Shown: positions 54,428-62,863, numbered from the stretch's first letter. The stretch: DNA of 64,000 nucleotides from UBA7672 sp965279205 (GCA_965279205.1 OZ257144.1:2232001-2296000), one strand, 5' to 3'. Numbers and translations: made by a program. The notes: a model not told the origin generated them from the letters alone.

Positions 54428-54976
54428 CGCGCACGACTCGGTGTCTACACCGGTTGGGCGATAGGCGCTCGGAGGGTTGGGTATGACTGATGGCGACGTA
54501 GCGGAGTTCCGTAGTCTGGTTGGTGCGTTCAACCGCACCATGCCAGCAAGTGAAAGACTTCCAAAACTTCAGCAGTTGAAGCGTCTTCTCGAACGCGTCG
54601 GCTGCGATTCAAAAACCTATGTGCAGTGGACGGAAGCTGAGCATAGACGACATGGTGACGGCCAAGGGTCGAGAACTGACGTTGAAAGAATTGGCCGCAA
54701 AACGCTCCAACTAACGGCCCACCACTCAGCGAATGCCGCAAACACATCAGCGAAACAGACGAAAAACCACGCAAAACGCAGAAATCTGTGTTGTGGGCTG
54801 GACAAGAACAAAAGAAGAACTACAATTGTACCGCCCTCAATTCATTGCAGATTCGCGCTGCGTAACTGTGGGAAACATTGGGGACGGGGGGCGTTTGTAG
54901 AGAGGACCTATTAGCGACTCCCGCTAGGTGAGGTCGTGCCGTCTCTGCAATGCTGTGGTTCTGAGGTTTGGACGAA
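54428..54976. other. Degenerate spacer before the DprA-like gene
   Basis: Apart from the probable broken gene at 54482-54714, this 549-base stretch holds nothing I can support. From about 54715 the sequence is lower in GC, with A-rich runs, and its open frame is stop-free by chance with an odd composition (many Asn, Thr, Lys, Arg). Confidence 0.5.
54482..54714 (+). pseudogene. Possible frameshifted small gene
   Basis: The frame from ATG 54482 reads as an ordinary helical protein (MTDGDVAEFRSLVGAF, then LPKLQQLKRLLERVG) up to about 54635. After that a different frame gives the sensible ending SIDDMVTAKGRELTLKELA and a TAA at 54714. One indel near 54635 would join them. I do not recognise the product. 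A plain 145-residue ORF to 54914 is the alternative but its C-terminal half is not protein-like. Confidence 0.35.
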
Positions 54977-55894
54977 ATGAACATGCTTTTGGCGAGACAT
55001 GACGACGGCCCGGCGATTTCGCCGATTTCGCCGCGCACGGAAATGGGTGCTTACGAAGCAATGTGGCTGGCCGAAAAAGCCAGCTTCAAATCCATTGCGG
55101 ACAAGTTTGCCGCCGACCCGCAAGCACTGCCGCATGACTTTGTGAGCAAAGCGGAGGCCGAAAAATGCGCCACGCAGGTGCTGGCAAAACTGAAGGCCAA
55201 CGGCGTGCATCAGTTCGGCATTCGCATCAACCACGCGGGCGACTATCCGCAAAAACTTCGCGACGCGAAGCATCCGGTCGAGATGCTATACTTCCAAGGT
55301 CATTGGGAGCTCGTCGAAACTCGGTGCATTGCGATTGTCGGCAGCCGTAAGGCTACCGATGCCGGGCGCGATCGCGCCATGAAGCTCGCCACAGAGCTGG
55401 TCAATGCGAAAGAGCGCGCCGATGACCTTGGTTTCACCGTAGTCAGCGGCCTTGCTGAGGGAATCGACACGGCTGTTCATAGTGCCACCATGGGTGCATG
55501 TGGCCGCACGATTGCGGTGATCGGCACTCCGCTGGGCAGCTACTACCCGCGCGAGAATAGAGCGATGCAGGACTTCATCGCCAAGGAGCATCTTGTGATT
55601 TCACAAGTGCCCGTTCTCTACCATGAGAGCAAAGACTATCGGTTCAACCGCCAGTTCTTCCCCGAACGCAACGCAACGATGAGCGCGCTTACGGAGGCGA
55701 CGATCATCGTTGAAGCAAGCAACACGTCTGGAACTCTGATCCAAGCTGAAGCCGCGCTGCACCAAAATCGCAAGCTGCTTATTTTGGACTCGTGTTTCCA
55801 GAACAAGGAAATTACGTGGCCCGCCAAGTTCGAGGCGCGCGGCGCGCACCGGATCAAGAACATGAACGACGTTTGGGACGCACTTGCCGGATGA
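54977..55894 (+). CDS. DprA/Smf-like SLOG-fold protein of the island
   Basis: A 305-residue protein. The DprA Rossmann (SLOG) domain covers about residues 117-270, with IVGSRKATDAG, VVSGLAEGIDTAVHSATM, VIGTPLGSYYP and FFPERNATMSALTEATIIVEAS. The C-terminal winged helix of chromosomal DprA is missing, and the N-terminal 110 residues are of unclear fold. Chromosomal DprA loads RecA on incoming DNA. This one overlaps a phosphoribosyltransferase gene by 11 bases, so it probably works with that enzyme, perhaps sensing a nucleotide in defence. GAGG lies 10 bases before ATG 54977; a TTG at 54968 is an alternative. Confidence 0.85.
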   Translation: MNMLLARHDDGPAISPISPRTEMGAYEAMWLAEKASFKSIADKFAADPQALPHDFVSKAEAEKCATQVLAKLKANGVHQFGIRINHAGDYPQKLRDAKHPVEMLYFQGHWELVETRCIAIVGSRKATDAGRDRAMKLATELVNAKERADDLGFTVVSGLAEGIDTAVHSATMGACGRTIAVIGTPLGSYYPRENRAMQDFIAKEHLVISQVPVLYHESKDYRFNRQFFPERNATMSALTEATIIVEASNTSGTLIQAEAALHQNRKLLILDSCFQNKEITWPAKFEARGAHRIKNMNDVWDALAG

Positions 55895-56543
55895 TTTTGA
55901 ATCGCTCCGAGAAATCGACGAAGCGATCAGAGGTATTCATCCTCATCTGACCGCGACGGACGAAGTTCTTTTTTGGCGCGAATATACCAGCGGGCGCGAC
56001 TGGTCATTTGGTGATGCAAACAACTTCATCGGAAACCTGAAGAAGAAACCGACCTCCTCCGAGGCTGTGCTTAGGCACAAGGCGCGAGCCATCAGGGAGT
56101 GCTCGTCCTACTTCTCCAAGGCGATCAACCCGGTCTGGATCAGAGAGGCTATCTTTGTTCCTGTCCCCTGCTCAAAAGTTGCGGGGCACGCCGAATACGA
56201 TGACCGGATGACGAAAGTCTGCAACGGCATCAAGGTGGACAATGACCACGCAACTGTGCGTGAACTCGTCTATCAATCAGAGTCGCTTACAGCCTCTCAC
56301 ACGCTGCAAGCCGGTCAGCGTCATACGGTTCAAGACCTGTTAGATGTCTATAAGATCGATGAAGACCTGATCGACGACGCGCCGACGAGGATTGCCGTTG
56401 TGGATGATGTTCTGACTAACGGCACGCACTTCCGCGCAATGAAGACAGTGCTTCTTCAGAAATGGCCTAATGCCCGCGTTGTCGGCTTCTTCGTCGCACG
56501 CCGCATTTTTCCAACAGTCGCGCCAGAGGATTTTGAGTTCTAG
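55884..56543 (+). CDS. Phosphoribosyltransferase-like protein coupled to DprA-like gene
   Basis: A 219-residue protein. The PRPP-binding motif of type I phosphoribosyltransferases is clear at residues 172-182 (VVDDVLTNGTH), and the preceding strand FVPVPCSK (91-98) matches ComF-like enzymes. The zinc finger of ComF is absent. The N-terminal 60 residues have no family I recognise. It starts at TTG 55884 inside the end of the DprA-like gene, so the two are translationally coupled. The substrate is unknown. Confidence 0.78.
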   Translation: MPDDFESLREIDEAIRGIHPHLTATDEVLFWREYTSGRDWSFGDANNFIGNLKKKPTSSEAVLRHKARAIRECSSYFSKAINPVWIREAIFVPVPCSKVAGHAEYDDRMTKVCNGIKVDNDHATVRELVYQSESLTASHTLQAGQRHTVQDLLDVYKIDEDLIDDAPTRIAVVDDVLTNGTHFRAMKTVLLQKWPNARVVGFFVARRIFPTVAPEDFEF

Positions 56544-56954
56544 TCACTTGCCTCCTGTCGGCGCCCCCGCTTGCCGCAGTAAGTCGCCGATGCTGATCCC
56601 GCCCGCGCGGCAAACGGCAAACACGCGGTCCCAACTGATAGTTTTGCCAATCCTACCCTTCGCCACCGCGCAAGTTACGGATTTCCCCAGTGCGACTTTT
56701 TCGAGGATCGATTTGCCGGTCGCGCCATCTTTGTCGCTCAGCTCTGGAGCATCGAAATCGAGTAGGCGAACTTCAATCCACTCCTTCCCGTCATTCGTCG
56801 TGCCGACGCAGAGACTATCGCCATCCCCGACGTACTTGACGGTCCCACTGAACGTCGCGCCCACCTCTGTCGGCAACTTCGCTTCACATGGATCAGCAAA
56901 GGCGGGAGGCGCAAAGGCCACCACAAGCGCAAGAGTCGGAATTAGCCGAGTCAT
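56544..56954 (-). CDS. Exported staphylococcal-nuclease-like protein
   Basis: A 136-residue protein with signal peptide MTRLIPTLALVVAFAPPAFA. The mature part resembles an SNase OB-fold: GTVKYVGDGDSLCVG, then VRLLDFDAPEL with the equivalents of catalytic Arg35, Asp40 and Glu43, and WDRVFAVC for Arg87. It is likely a secreted or periplasmic nuclease. ATG 56954 has GGGGAG 7 bases upstream. The stop abuts the convergent phosphoribosyltransferase gene. Confidence 0.8.
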   Translation of the reverse strand: MTRLIPTLALVVAFAPPAFADPCEAKLPTEVGATFSGTVKYVGDGDSLCVGTTNDGKEWIEVRLLDFDAPELSDKDGATGKSILEKVALGKSVTCAVAKGRIGKTISWDRVFAVCRAGGISIGDLLRQAGAPTGGK

Positions 56955-56973
56955 TCGTTTCTCCCCCTTTTGC

Positions 56974-57495
56974 CTAAAAGCGCCGCCCCGGCTGCGTCTT
57001 CTCGCACGTTCCCTCTTCGTGGTAGACGAACTCGTCAGTCTTGTAGCCCGCATAGTACGCGCCGCTGAAGCGATTGATTTGCATGATTGGTGGATCAATC
57101 GCCCCTTCTTGGTCGATGCCTGCAAAGACGATCGTCGCATCGAACAAGTCAGCTTTGCAGGGTGCAATTCGACATTGCGATGCAATGAACTGGATCATGG
57201 TCGGACCGGATCGCGTTCCGCGCGGCGTGTTCTGTGATCCGTCTTCTTCCAACGCCACTACTCGGAAGCCGAGCCAAAGTGCTTGGCCATCAATGTACCG
57301 CTTCAATTCTAGGATGGCGGTCTTCGGTGTGAGGGGAGCGTTCCCGGTGCGATAGGTTACCTTCGGCGTAATCGAGCACGACAACTGCACATCTTGAAAC
57401 GTGTCGAGCGGATCGGGATCGATCGTTTGCTGCGCGTGCGCGATACTTGTCGATACCAGTGCGATGGCGATCAGCGCCCACATTCGTCCGATCAC
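56974..57495 (-). CDS. Exported hypothetical protein
   Basis: A 173-residue protein with a signal peptide (MWALIAIALVSTSIAHAQ). I do not recognise the mature part; it has four cysteines that could form disulfides. It lies 19 bases before the nuclease gene on the same strand, suggesting joint expression of two exported products. The GTG at 57495 is favoured by GGGAGGG about 8 bases upstream; an ATG at 57483 is also possible. Confidence 0.65.
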   Translation of the reverse strand: MIGRMWALIAIALVSTSIAHAQQTIDPDPLDTFQDVQLSCSITPKVTYRTGNAPLTPKTAILELKRYIDGQALWLGFRVVALEEDGSQNTPRGTRSGPTMIQFIASQCRIAPCKADLFDATIVFAGIDQEGAIDPPIMQINRFSGAYYAGYKTDEFVYHEEGTCEKTQPGRRF

Positions 57496-57682
57496 GACGC
57501 GACCCTCCCGCAAGCGTACTCTCTCCCTAGCGCAAGGCGAGCCGTGCATGGTCAGCCCGTCTTATGGAATGTTGGAAGCTTTCGCCGCCTCTGTCCAATC
57601 GCATGCGCAAAGCTGTTGATCTTTTTCGTACCCGTTTTCGTACCTGATTTTTTGGAGGGTCGGGCTAGAGCCCTGAAAGTCT

Positions 57683-57804
57683 TGGTGAGCCCGGTAAGAA
57701 TCGAACTTGCGACCCGCTGATTAAAAGCCCCTGACGCCTTTGTTGCAATTACAGCCACTTGGCCTGCGAAAATCGCGCGTTACCGGTCTTGCGATTTCAA
57801 GGCG
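57683..57804. repeat. Attachment-site repeat 2 (tRNA-Lys 3' half plus island end)
   Basis: A second copy of the 45-base tRNA-Lys 3' core (57683-57727), one base different from the copy at 54106; the change breaks a T-stem pair. The next 75 bases align with those after copy 1 at roughly two thirds identity. It marks the junction between two related insertions in tandem. Confidence 0.85.
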
Positions 57805-58163
57805 GTTCGGGGCCTCGGCAAAAGACGCGCCCCAAGACTCGCCAAGAGAATGAACAGCGTCGTCAGCCACATGCGAACGAAGGTTATTTCCACAAACTCA
57901 GAAGCGACCCGCTCCCGAGGGACGACGGCCCAAACATAGGCCGTAAAAGCCGTGCCGAGTACCAAGGCTGCAAGAATTCCAATCCACTCCCTTCGTGAGA
58001 AGGCAGCCACTAGGCCCACTACAAGCGCGCAAACAAGGAACACAGTATCGAAGGTCAGGGCTGTGGCTCGCGTCAGCAGTATCAGCGAGCCGTATTGTCC
58101 AGTCGCTTCCATGCTCAACGCCGTCAGCACTAGCAACGCCGCGATCAACCCAAGCTTTTTCAT
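57780..58163 (-). CDS. Small membrane protein, function unknown
   Basis: A 127-residue protein with four hydrophobic segments (near residues 5-22, 27-52, 60-80 and 95-112). I do not recognise the family. A GAGGGGGAG lies just before the ATG. Its last eight or so codons fall within attachment repeat 2, so the stop codon depends on the island end sequence. Confidence 0.55.
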   Translation of the reverse strand: MKKLGLIAALLVLTALSMEATGQYGSLILLTRATALTFDTVFLVCALVVGLVAAFSRREWIGILAALVLGTAFTAYVWAVVPRERVASEFVEITFVRMWLTTLFILLASLGARLLPRPRTALKSQDR

Positions 58164-58262
58164 TGGCTCCCCCTCACCTGCCGAGGAAGGATCGCTGAAA
58201 ACCGAACCGTGTCAAACCTTGGCGTTAACTGACTCGCGCGCGCCGGGCGGCATGGCTAATGC

Positions 58263-58646
58263 ATGTTCCAGCCTATGCGCCAATACACACGCAACGAACG
58301 CAAGGAACTGGAGCAGCGCCAAGCCGCGCTGCAGCTTCGGCGTGACCGCGAGGCCGGTGTTGTCCGGGTCCGGGTCACTCAAGCGATAGTCATGGTGGGC
58401 GTGAAGTTCAGCGCGCCCGCTGTGATCCCGGCGGTTGTTCGGGAATTTCGGAAGGTCCGGGCGCTGGGGGAGCATGGCGGCGTTTGCGACATGGCGGCGG
58501 AAGCATGGCGTCGGATTGGCAAGGAATACAGCAGCCCGCACAAGGCGTCGGAATACCTGTTGCGGGAACTCCGCAAAATCGGCTGCGAGCGCGAGTACCA
58601 TGACGCCAAGAACAAGCTTGGACGTCGCCGCAGCGACTGCAAATAG
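58263..58646 (+). CDS. Hypothetical basic protein
   Basis: A 127-residue basic protein rich in Arg, Lys and Glu (NERKELEQRQAALQLRRDRE), with no signal peptide or membrane segment. I do not recognise it. It is on the same strand as the replication genes that follow. No clear ribosome site precedes ATG 58263; an ATG at 58275 is an alternative. A longer minus-strand frame over the same bases has no better support. Confidence 0.45.
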   Translation: MFQPMRQYTRNERKELEQRQAALQLRRDREAGVVRVRVTQAIVMVGVKFSAPAVIPAVVREFRKVRALGEHGGVCDMAAEAWRRIGKEYSSPHKASEYLLRELRKIGCEREYHDAKNKLGRRRSDCK

Positions 58647-58702
58647 GGGTTGAGGGGAAAATCCCCATCCCATTCCGTTTCTCCGCACCAAGGGAGAAAC
58701 AC

Positions 58703-58831
58703 ATGCAACAATCAATCACATCCATCGACCTCATCGACGTTCAAGCCGTCGACAGCACCAACTCAGGTTTAGACGCCGGACCCGCCGCCTACCGCACGCG
58801 GCGGCGCGAATTCATGCGTGCTGCAGAGTGA
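58703..58831 (+). CDS. Tiny protein at start of the replication unit
   Basis: A 42-residue ORF, too short for ordinary gene finders, with a good GGGAG 7 bases before the ATG. The sequence ends RTRRREFMRAAE. It overlaps the next gene by 4 bases (GTGA), and that gene overlaps the replication gene by 4, which supports it as real. The function is unknown. Confidence 0.6.
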   Translation: MQQSITSIDLIDVQAVDSTNSGLDAGPAAYRTRRREFMRAAE

Positions 58832-59079
58832 ACAAGCGCGCCGCTCGCCGATTGAAGCCGGGCAATTCAATTCTGTTCGGCGATGCGAAGATATTCGAAG
58901 ACATCACGCTTTGGCAGACTGGCGAAGTGCTGCACGTAACGGAGAATGGTGGCGTCAAGGTTCGAGTGATCGAAGGGAAGTGGGTCGGCGGCAGCGAAGA
59001 TTGGTGCGGCCCCGGCACAGGTCCGGGGGCTGGAACCGTCAAGTGGGTTCCCTATCATCACATCTGGAACTCGCGATGA
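58828..59079 (+). CDS. Small hypothetical protein upstream of the replication gene
   Basis: An 83-residue protein from GTG 58828, overlapping the tiny gene before it and the replication gene after it by 4 bases each. It has a basic N-terminus and a beta-rich, Gly/Trp-rich middle (VKVRVIEGKWVGG). I do not recognise the family. Position suggests a helper of the replication protein. Confidence 0.6.
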   Translation: MNKRAARRLKPGNSILFGDAKIFEDITLWQTGEVLHVTENGGVKVRVIEGKWVGGSEDWCGPGTGPGAGTVKWVPYHHIWNSR

Positions 59080-60983
59080 TCGTCACCGATTTTCCCGACC
59101 GCTTCGCACGCACCAAGACCGAAACAGACGTCACGTTCGAGGCGCTGTGCGAACGCATCATCAATGCGCCAACCGTGGCTTACAAAGAGCAATGTGCGTG
59201 GATCAAACTCGGCGCGTTCGGCGACGACGTTGAGAACGTCGAGTCCGGTTGCCTTCGCACCAACCGCAATCTCCGCAGAGTCTCAGGTGTGGAGCTAGAT
59301 TACGACCTAGAGGAAATGTCGATTGATGAGGCGGCGGACCTGTTTCGCGCACGCGGCGTTCGAGCATTCCTTTACACGTCGCCATCACACATGGCGGACA
59401 AGCCGCGTTGGCGCGCGCTGCTACCCTTCTCTCATGAGCGCGATCCGGTCGAACGCGACACATACGCGGCACGGGGCAATGGCGTCTTAGGCGGGGTCGT
59501 AAGCGACGAAAGTCATACGCGCAGCCAAGGCTACTACGCTGGGCGCGTGGCGGGCGTGCTGTTCGAATCCCGCATGATCGACGGCGCGTGCATCGATGAA
59601 GTCGGCGGGCTTCCTGAGATCGGGCGGCGCGGCCCCGGCGCAACGGGGCATACCGGATACACCCGGGAGCACGCATACGACGATGTTCGCGAGGGCATCA
59701 ACCTTCATGCCGCGATCAACCATTTGGCGATGCTCGGCGAGGCCAAAGCGGACATTGAAGCCGCCATGCTTGAAAGCCGCGCCCGGACCGACGACTCGAC
59801 GCGCTGGGCGAAGCGTTTTGCTGAAATAGACCGGTCAAGCCGGGGCGCAGAACGCCGGAAGGAGCGAGAACAGCAACGGACGCTTGCCAGCATCGGCGTA
59901 CCGCCGCTTCCGCCCGTCGTGGGTCTGCCATTGATCAAGCCGGGAGAATTCGCCGCCCGGAAGCTTCAGAAGCGCAAGTGGGTTTGCGAGCCGCTGATAC
60001 CGCTGGGCGAGACAACCCTGATGTACGGCCCGGGCGCAGCCGGTAAGAGCCTGTTGCTGCTGATCCTCGCGCTCTGCATGGCGTGCGGCTTCCGCTGGCT
60101 CGGCATGCCCGTCCCGATACTCCGAACGCTATTCTTTACGTGCGAGGACGATGCGGACGAATTGAACCGGCGCGCCGCCAAGGTTCTTCAGTCGCTCGGC
60201 GTCACGTGGGCGGAATGTGGCGACCGGTTCGCAGCTGTTCCGATGCGCGGCACGGAAGCGTCTGCCGTGCTCGCCGTCGCTTCGAAGGACGGGACGCTCA
60301 CGCCGACACCGACGTATGCCGCGCTCCGCAAGCTGGTTGAAGACTTCAAGCCCGACGTTGTGATCATCGATACGTTGGCCGACGTCTTTGCCGGAAACGA
60401 AAACGACCGAAGCCATGCAAAGCAGTTCGTCAAACTGATCGAGCGGCTGTACCCGGCAACCTTCATCGTAACCGCGCATCCCAGCGTGTCGGGACAGGCA
60501 GACGGGCGCGGTGCGTCTGGTTCGACCGGATGGCCCGCCGCAGTCCGGTCGCACCTGTACCTGGAGCGTGTCCGGGGCGACGAAGGCGCGGAGCCTGATC
60601 CGGACTTGCGCCAGCTTTCCAACCTGAAAGCTAACTACGCTCAAGCCGGGTCTGGCGGGATCGAGCTGCGCTGGATCGATGGCGTATTCGTCCGGTCCGA
60701 CCGGCAGGCTCGCGAGGAAGGCGGCGGGGGCGATGCGGACGAGTTGTTCTTGGAATTGCTGGCCCGGTACACGGCGCAGGGCCGGTATGTGAACGCATCA
60801 AGCGGGACGACCTTCGCCCCGTCGGTCTTTGCCAAGGATGACGCGGCCAAGGCGGCGCGCCTAACCAAACGGGCGCTGGCGGCCGCAATGAACAGGCTGT
60901 TTGAAGCGGGCCGGATCGTCGTTCAGACACGGAAGGTAAGCGGTCACCAGCGGTCATTTATCGCGCTGGCGGATCGCTCCTAG
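59076..60983 (+). CDS. Primase-like/RepA-like ATPase replication protein
   Basis: A 635-residue two-part protein. The N-terminal third resembles an archaeo-eukaryotic primase-type domain: GVELDYD with the DxD metal motif (residues 75-77), SPSH (102-105) and PRWRALLPFS. The C-terminal half is a RecA-fold ATPase of the RepA hexameric helicase type, with Walker A YGPGAAGKS (near residue 318) and Walker B VVIIDTLADVFAG, and a probable winged helix at the end. Such proteins replicate mobile islands and plasmids. ATG 59076 overlaps the previous stop. Confidence 0.75.
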   Translation: MIVTDFPDRFARTKTETDVTFEALCERIINAPTVAYKEQCAWIKLGAFGDDVENVESGCLRTNRNLRRVSGVELDYDLEEMSIDEAADLFRARGVRAFLYTSPSHMADKPRWRALLPFSHERDPVERDTYAARGNGVLGGVVSDESHTRSQGYYAGRVAGVLFESRMIDGACIDEVGGLPEIGRRGPGATGHTGYTREHAYDDVREGINLHAAINHLAMLGEAKADIEAAMLESRARTDDSTRWAKRFAEIDRSSRGAERRKEREQQRTLASIGVPPLPPVVGLPLIKPGEFAARKLQKRKWVCEPLIPLGETTLMYGPGAAGKSLLLLILALCMACGFRWLGMPVPILRTLFFTCEDDADELNRRAAKVLQSLGVTWAECGDRFAAVPMRGTEASAVLAVASKDGTLTPTPTYAALRKLVEDFKPDVVIIDTLADVFAGNENDRSHAKQFVKLIERLYPATFIVTAHPSVSGQADGRGASGSTGWPAAVRSHLYLERVRGDEGAEPDPDLRQLSNLKANYAQAGSGGIELRWIDGVFVRSDRQAREEGGGGDADELFLELLARYTAQGRYVNASSGTTFAPSVFAKDDAAKAARLTKRALAAAMNRLFEAGRIVVQTRKVSGHQRSFIALADRS

Positions 60984-61115
60984 GCTCGCGCCTCCCTCGC
61001 TCCTATGCCCTTCAACGTCGCGCGCGTGTCTCCCTTATACCCTACGCACATGCGCGCCCATGACTGGGCAGCGCGTATGCGATACTTTACAGCTCTAACG
61101 GCTGGGGGGGACGTC

Positions 61116-61820
61116 GTGATTCAGGAAGCCGCGCCTAGTGCAGTGAATCTTCTTCCAGTCATCATGCCCCTTATCGGCGTGTTGATAGGCGGCGGAATAA
61201 CCTTTGGATACCAGTCCTATTTTCGACGGCAGGACAGAAAGAGAGCGCGCAAGGAGCGGTTGCGTCGCATCCATCACACGACAGCCGATTTAGCCAACTC
61301 CATCTTTGACCTCTATGTGGGCGCACACGAGCACCTCCCGAACGGCCACAAGATAGCTCCAGACGACCTCTGGCATCAGTTGCCGCCCATGCATGGATTC
61401 GACTCTGAGCCGATCCGGTATTCGGTCGATGACACAGCAATTATGAGTGGCCCCAAGTTCGACGGCATCGCCTCACAACTGCGATTGCTCGCCACCCGGC
61501 GGAATGCGGTAGTCTCATGCATTCCCATCTACAATAACCTGCGCCGCGAAATCGGTCTTGCCACTGTTCCATTTCAATCAATCCGTGATGGCGACCGGAT
61601 CGCTACGGATGCCAAGTATCGGGAAGTCGCAGCGATACGACTGCTGGAATTGCAAACCAACTCGATGGCGAAGCAAATTCTGGCCGCGCTCCTCGACTTG
61701 AAGGACGAGATTCTCGCCTTGATTCCGCGATACAACGAATTGCTCAAGGAACTCGACGGGCCAAAGACGACGGCGCGAATTGAGCTTGAGGGCAAAGGGA
61801 TTGAGGCGTCGAAAACCTGA
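61116..61820 (+). CDS. Single-pass membrane protein next to SIR2-like gene
   Basis: A 234-residue protein with one membrane segment near residues 10-30 (LPVIMPLIGVLIGGGITFGY) followed by a basic patch (RRQDRKRARKERLRR), which puts the rest in the cytoplasm. The remainder is helical with a C-terminal segment that could form a coiled coil. I do not recognise the family. GTG 61116 with a G-run upstream is the best start; the frame is open back to 61005. It lies 35 bases before the SIR2-like gene and may act with it. Confidence 0.6.
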   Translation: MIQEAAPSAVNLLPVIMPLIGVLIGGGITFGYQSYFRRQDRKRARKERLRRIHHTTADLANSIFDLYVGAHEHLPNGHKIAPDDLWHQLPPMHGFDSEPIRYSVDDTAIMSGPKFDGIASQLRLLATRRNAVVSCIPIYNNLRREIGLATVPFQSIRDGDRIATDAKYREVAAIRLLELQTNSMAKQILAALLDLKDEILALIPRYNELLKELDGPKTTARIELEGKGIEASKT

Positions 61821-61855
61821 ATGGCAGCCAGATCGCGCGTGACAGAGGGATCGGA

Positions 61856-62863
61856 ATGAACGGACTGAAATCTGTGATCGTTGTGGGAGCCGGGGCGAGC
61901 GCGGAGTTTGGCCTGCCCAGCGGCGAGGGGATCATGTCCCATTTCCAAAAATGGAAGATCCCGGAAAACACCCGAGGTCCGTCCGCTGGTTACGAAGCCG
62001 CGATGAACGATTTCTATTGCTTTCTCCATCATTGCGGTCCGCTCAAGTGCGACCTGCGAATGGGCTTGGAGCTTATTAGTAGGAGCGCGGCTGGATCGAT
62101 CGACTTATTTGCGCACCATCAGAAGGAATACATCGCACTGGCGAAGGCGATGTCCACTTGGTCGATCCTTCGAAAGATAGACAAGGCGGAGACGCGTGTT
62201 GTCACTCCCCAATTTAAGGGCGAGAGTTTCATCGTGGATGGTCGACAGGTCATCCCGACTGTCTCGAATTGGCTGAGCCATGTTGCGCGGTCGTACTACG
62301 GAACGGTCGAGAAGGCGTCGCAACTCGATCCTGCGACTCTAACAATCATAACGTTCAACTATGACCGGCTAGTCGAGCGCGGACTTACGTCATTTATTTC
62401 TGCCGCCTTTCCCGACGTGGAAGCAGAACAGCTTCCTCGCGTTGTCCATGTGCATGGGGCTTTCGATCGGCTCAAGACTCAGCGCGATGCTTATGAAGTG
62501 GCAAAACAAGCAGACAAAATCCGATTTGTGCTGGAGACGGCAAAACAGCGTCCGCCGGAAATACAGGATGCTGTTCGCGCATTGAAGACCGCAGACGCAA
62601 TCTACTGCGTGGGCTTCGCGTTCAATGTACTCAACCGTGAGCTAATCGAACTCGATCAACACTCGAACAAAATGTTCGTTCTGAACTATGATGGGCACGC
62701 CGGTTTGTCACATACACTCGAAGTGATGCGTGTCCCTCAAGATCGCGTTTGGAGGGGCAACCGGAGCACTCCCCGGGGCGTGGGTGACGCGGCTAAGGAA
62801 GGGTTCTTTGAGCAACGCTTGCCTGTCCCAAGGAGGGGTCTGCCGAGAGCCGAGCGTCTCTAG
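61856..62863 (+). CDS. SIR2-like domain protein, candidate defence effector
   Basis: A 335-residue protein with a SIR2-like NAD-binding fold: VVGAGASAEFGLPSGEG (9-25), TFNYDRLVE (166-174) and VHVHGAF (197-203), where Asn and His match the catalytic pair of SIR2-type NAD hydrolases. AIYCVGFAFN and the final EGFFE are typical of the SIR2_2 group. Related proteins deplete NAD during phage attack. There is no extra N- or C-terminal sensor domain, so a partner is likely; the membrane protein gene upstream is the candidate. GAGGGA precedes the ATG. Confidence 0.85.
   Translation: MNGLKSVIVVGAGASAEFGLPSGEGIMSHFQKWKIPENTRGPSAGYEAAMNDFYCFLHHCGPLKCDLRMGLELISRSAAGSIDLFAHHQKEYIALAKAMSTWSILRKIDKAETRVVTPQFKGESFIVDGRQVIPTVSNWLSHVARSYYGTVEKASQLDPATLTIITFNYDRLVERGLTSFISAAFPDVEAEQLPRVVHVHGAFDRLKTQRDAYEVAKQADKIRFVLETAKQRPPEIQDAVRALKTADAIYCVGFAFNVLNRELIELDQHSNKMFVLNYDGHAGLSHTLEVMRVPQDRVWRGNRSTPRGVGDAAKEGFFEQRLPVPRRGLPRAERL

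Noticed and set aside
58212..58715. Minus-strand 167-residue frame over the hypothetical gene at 58263
   Set aside because: No ribosome site, and the region lies in a plus-strand gene group; the plus frame is slightly better, though both are weak.
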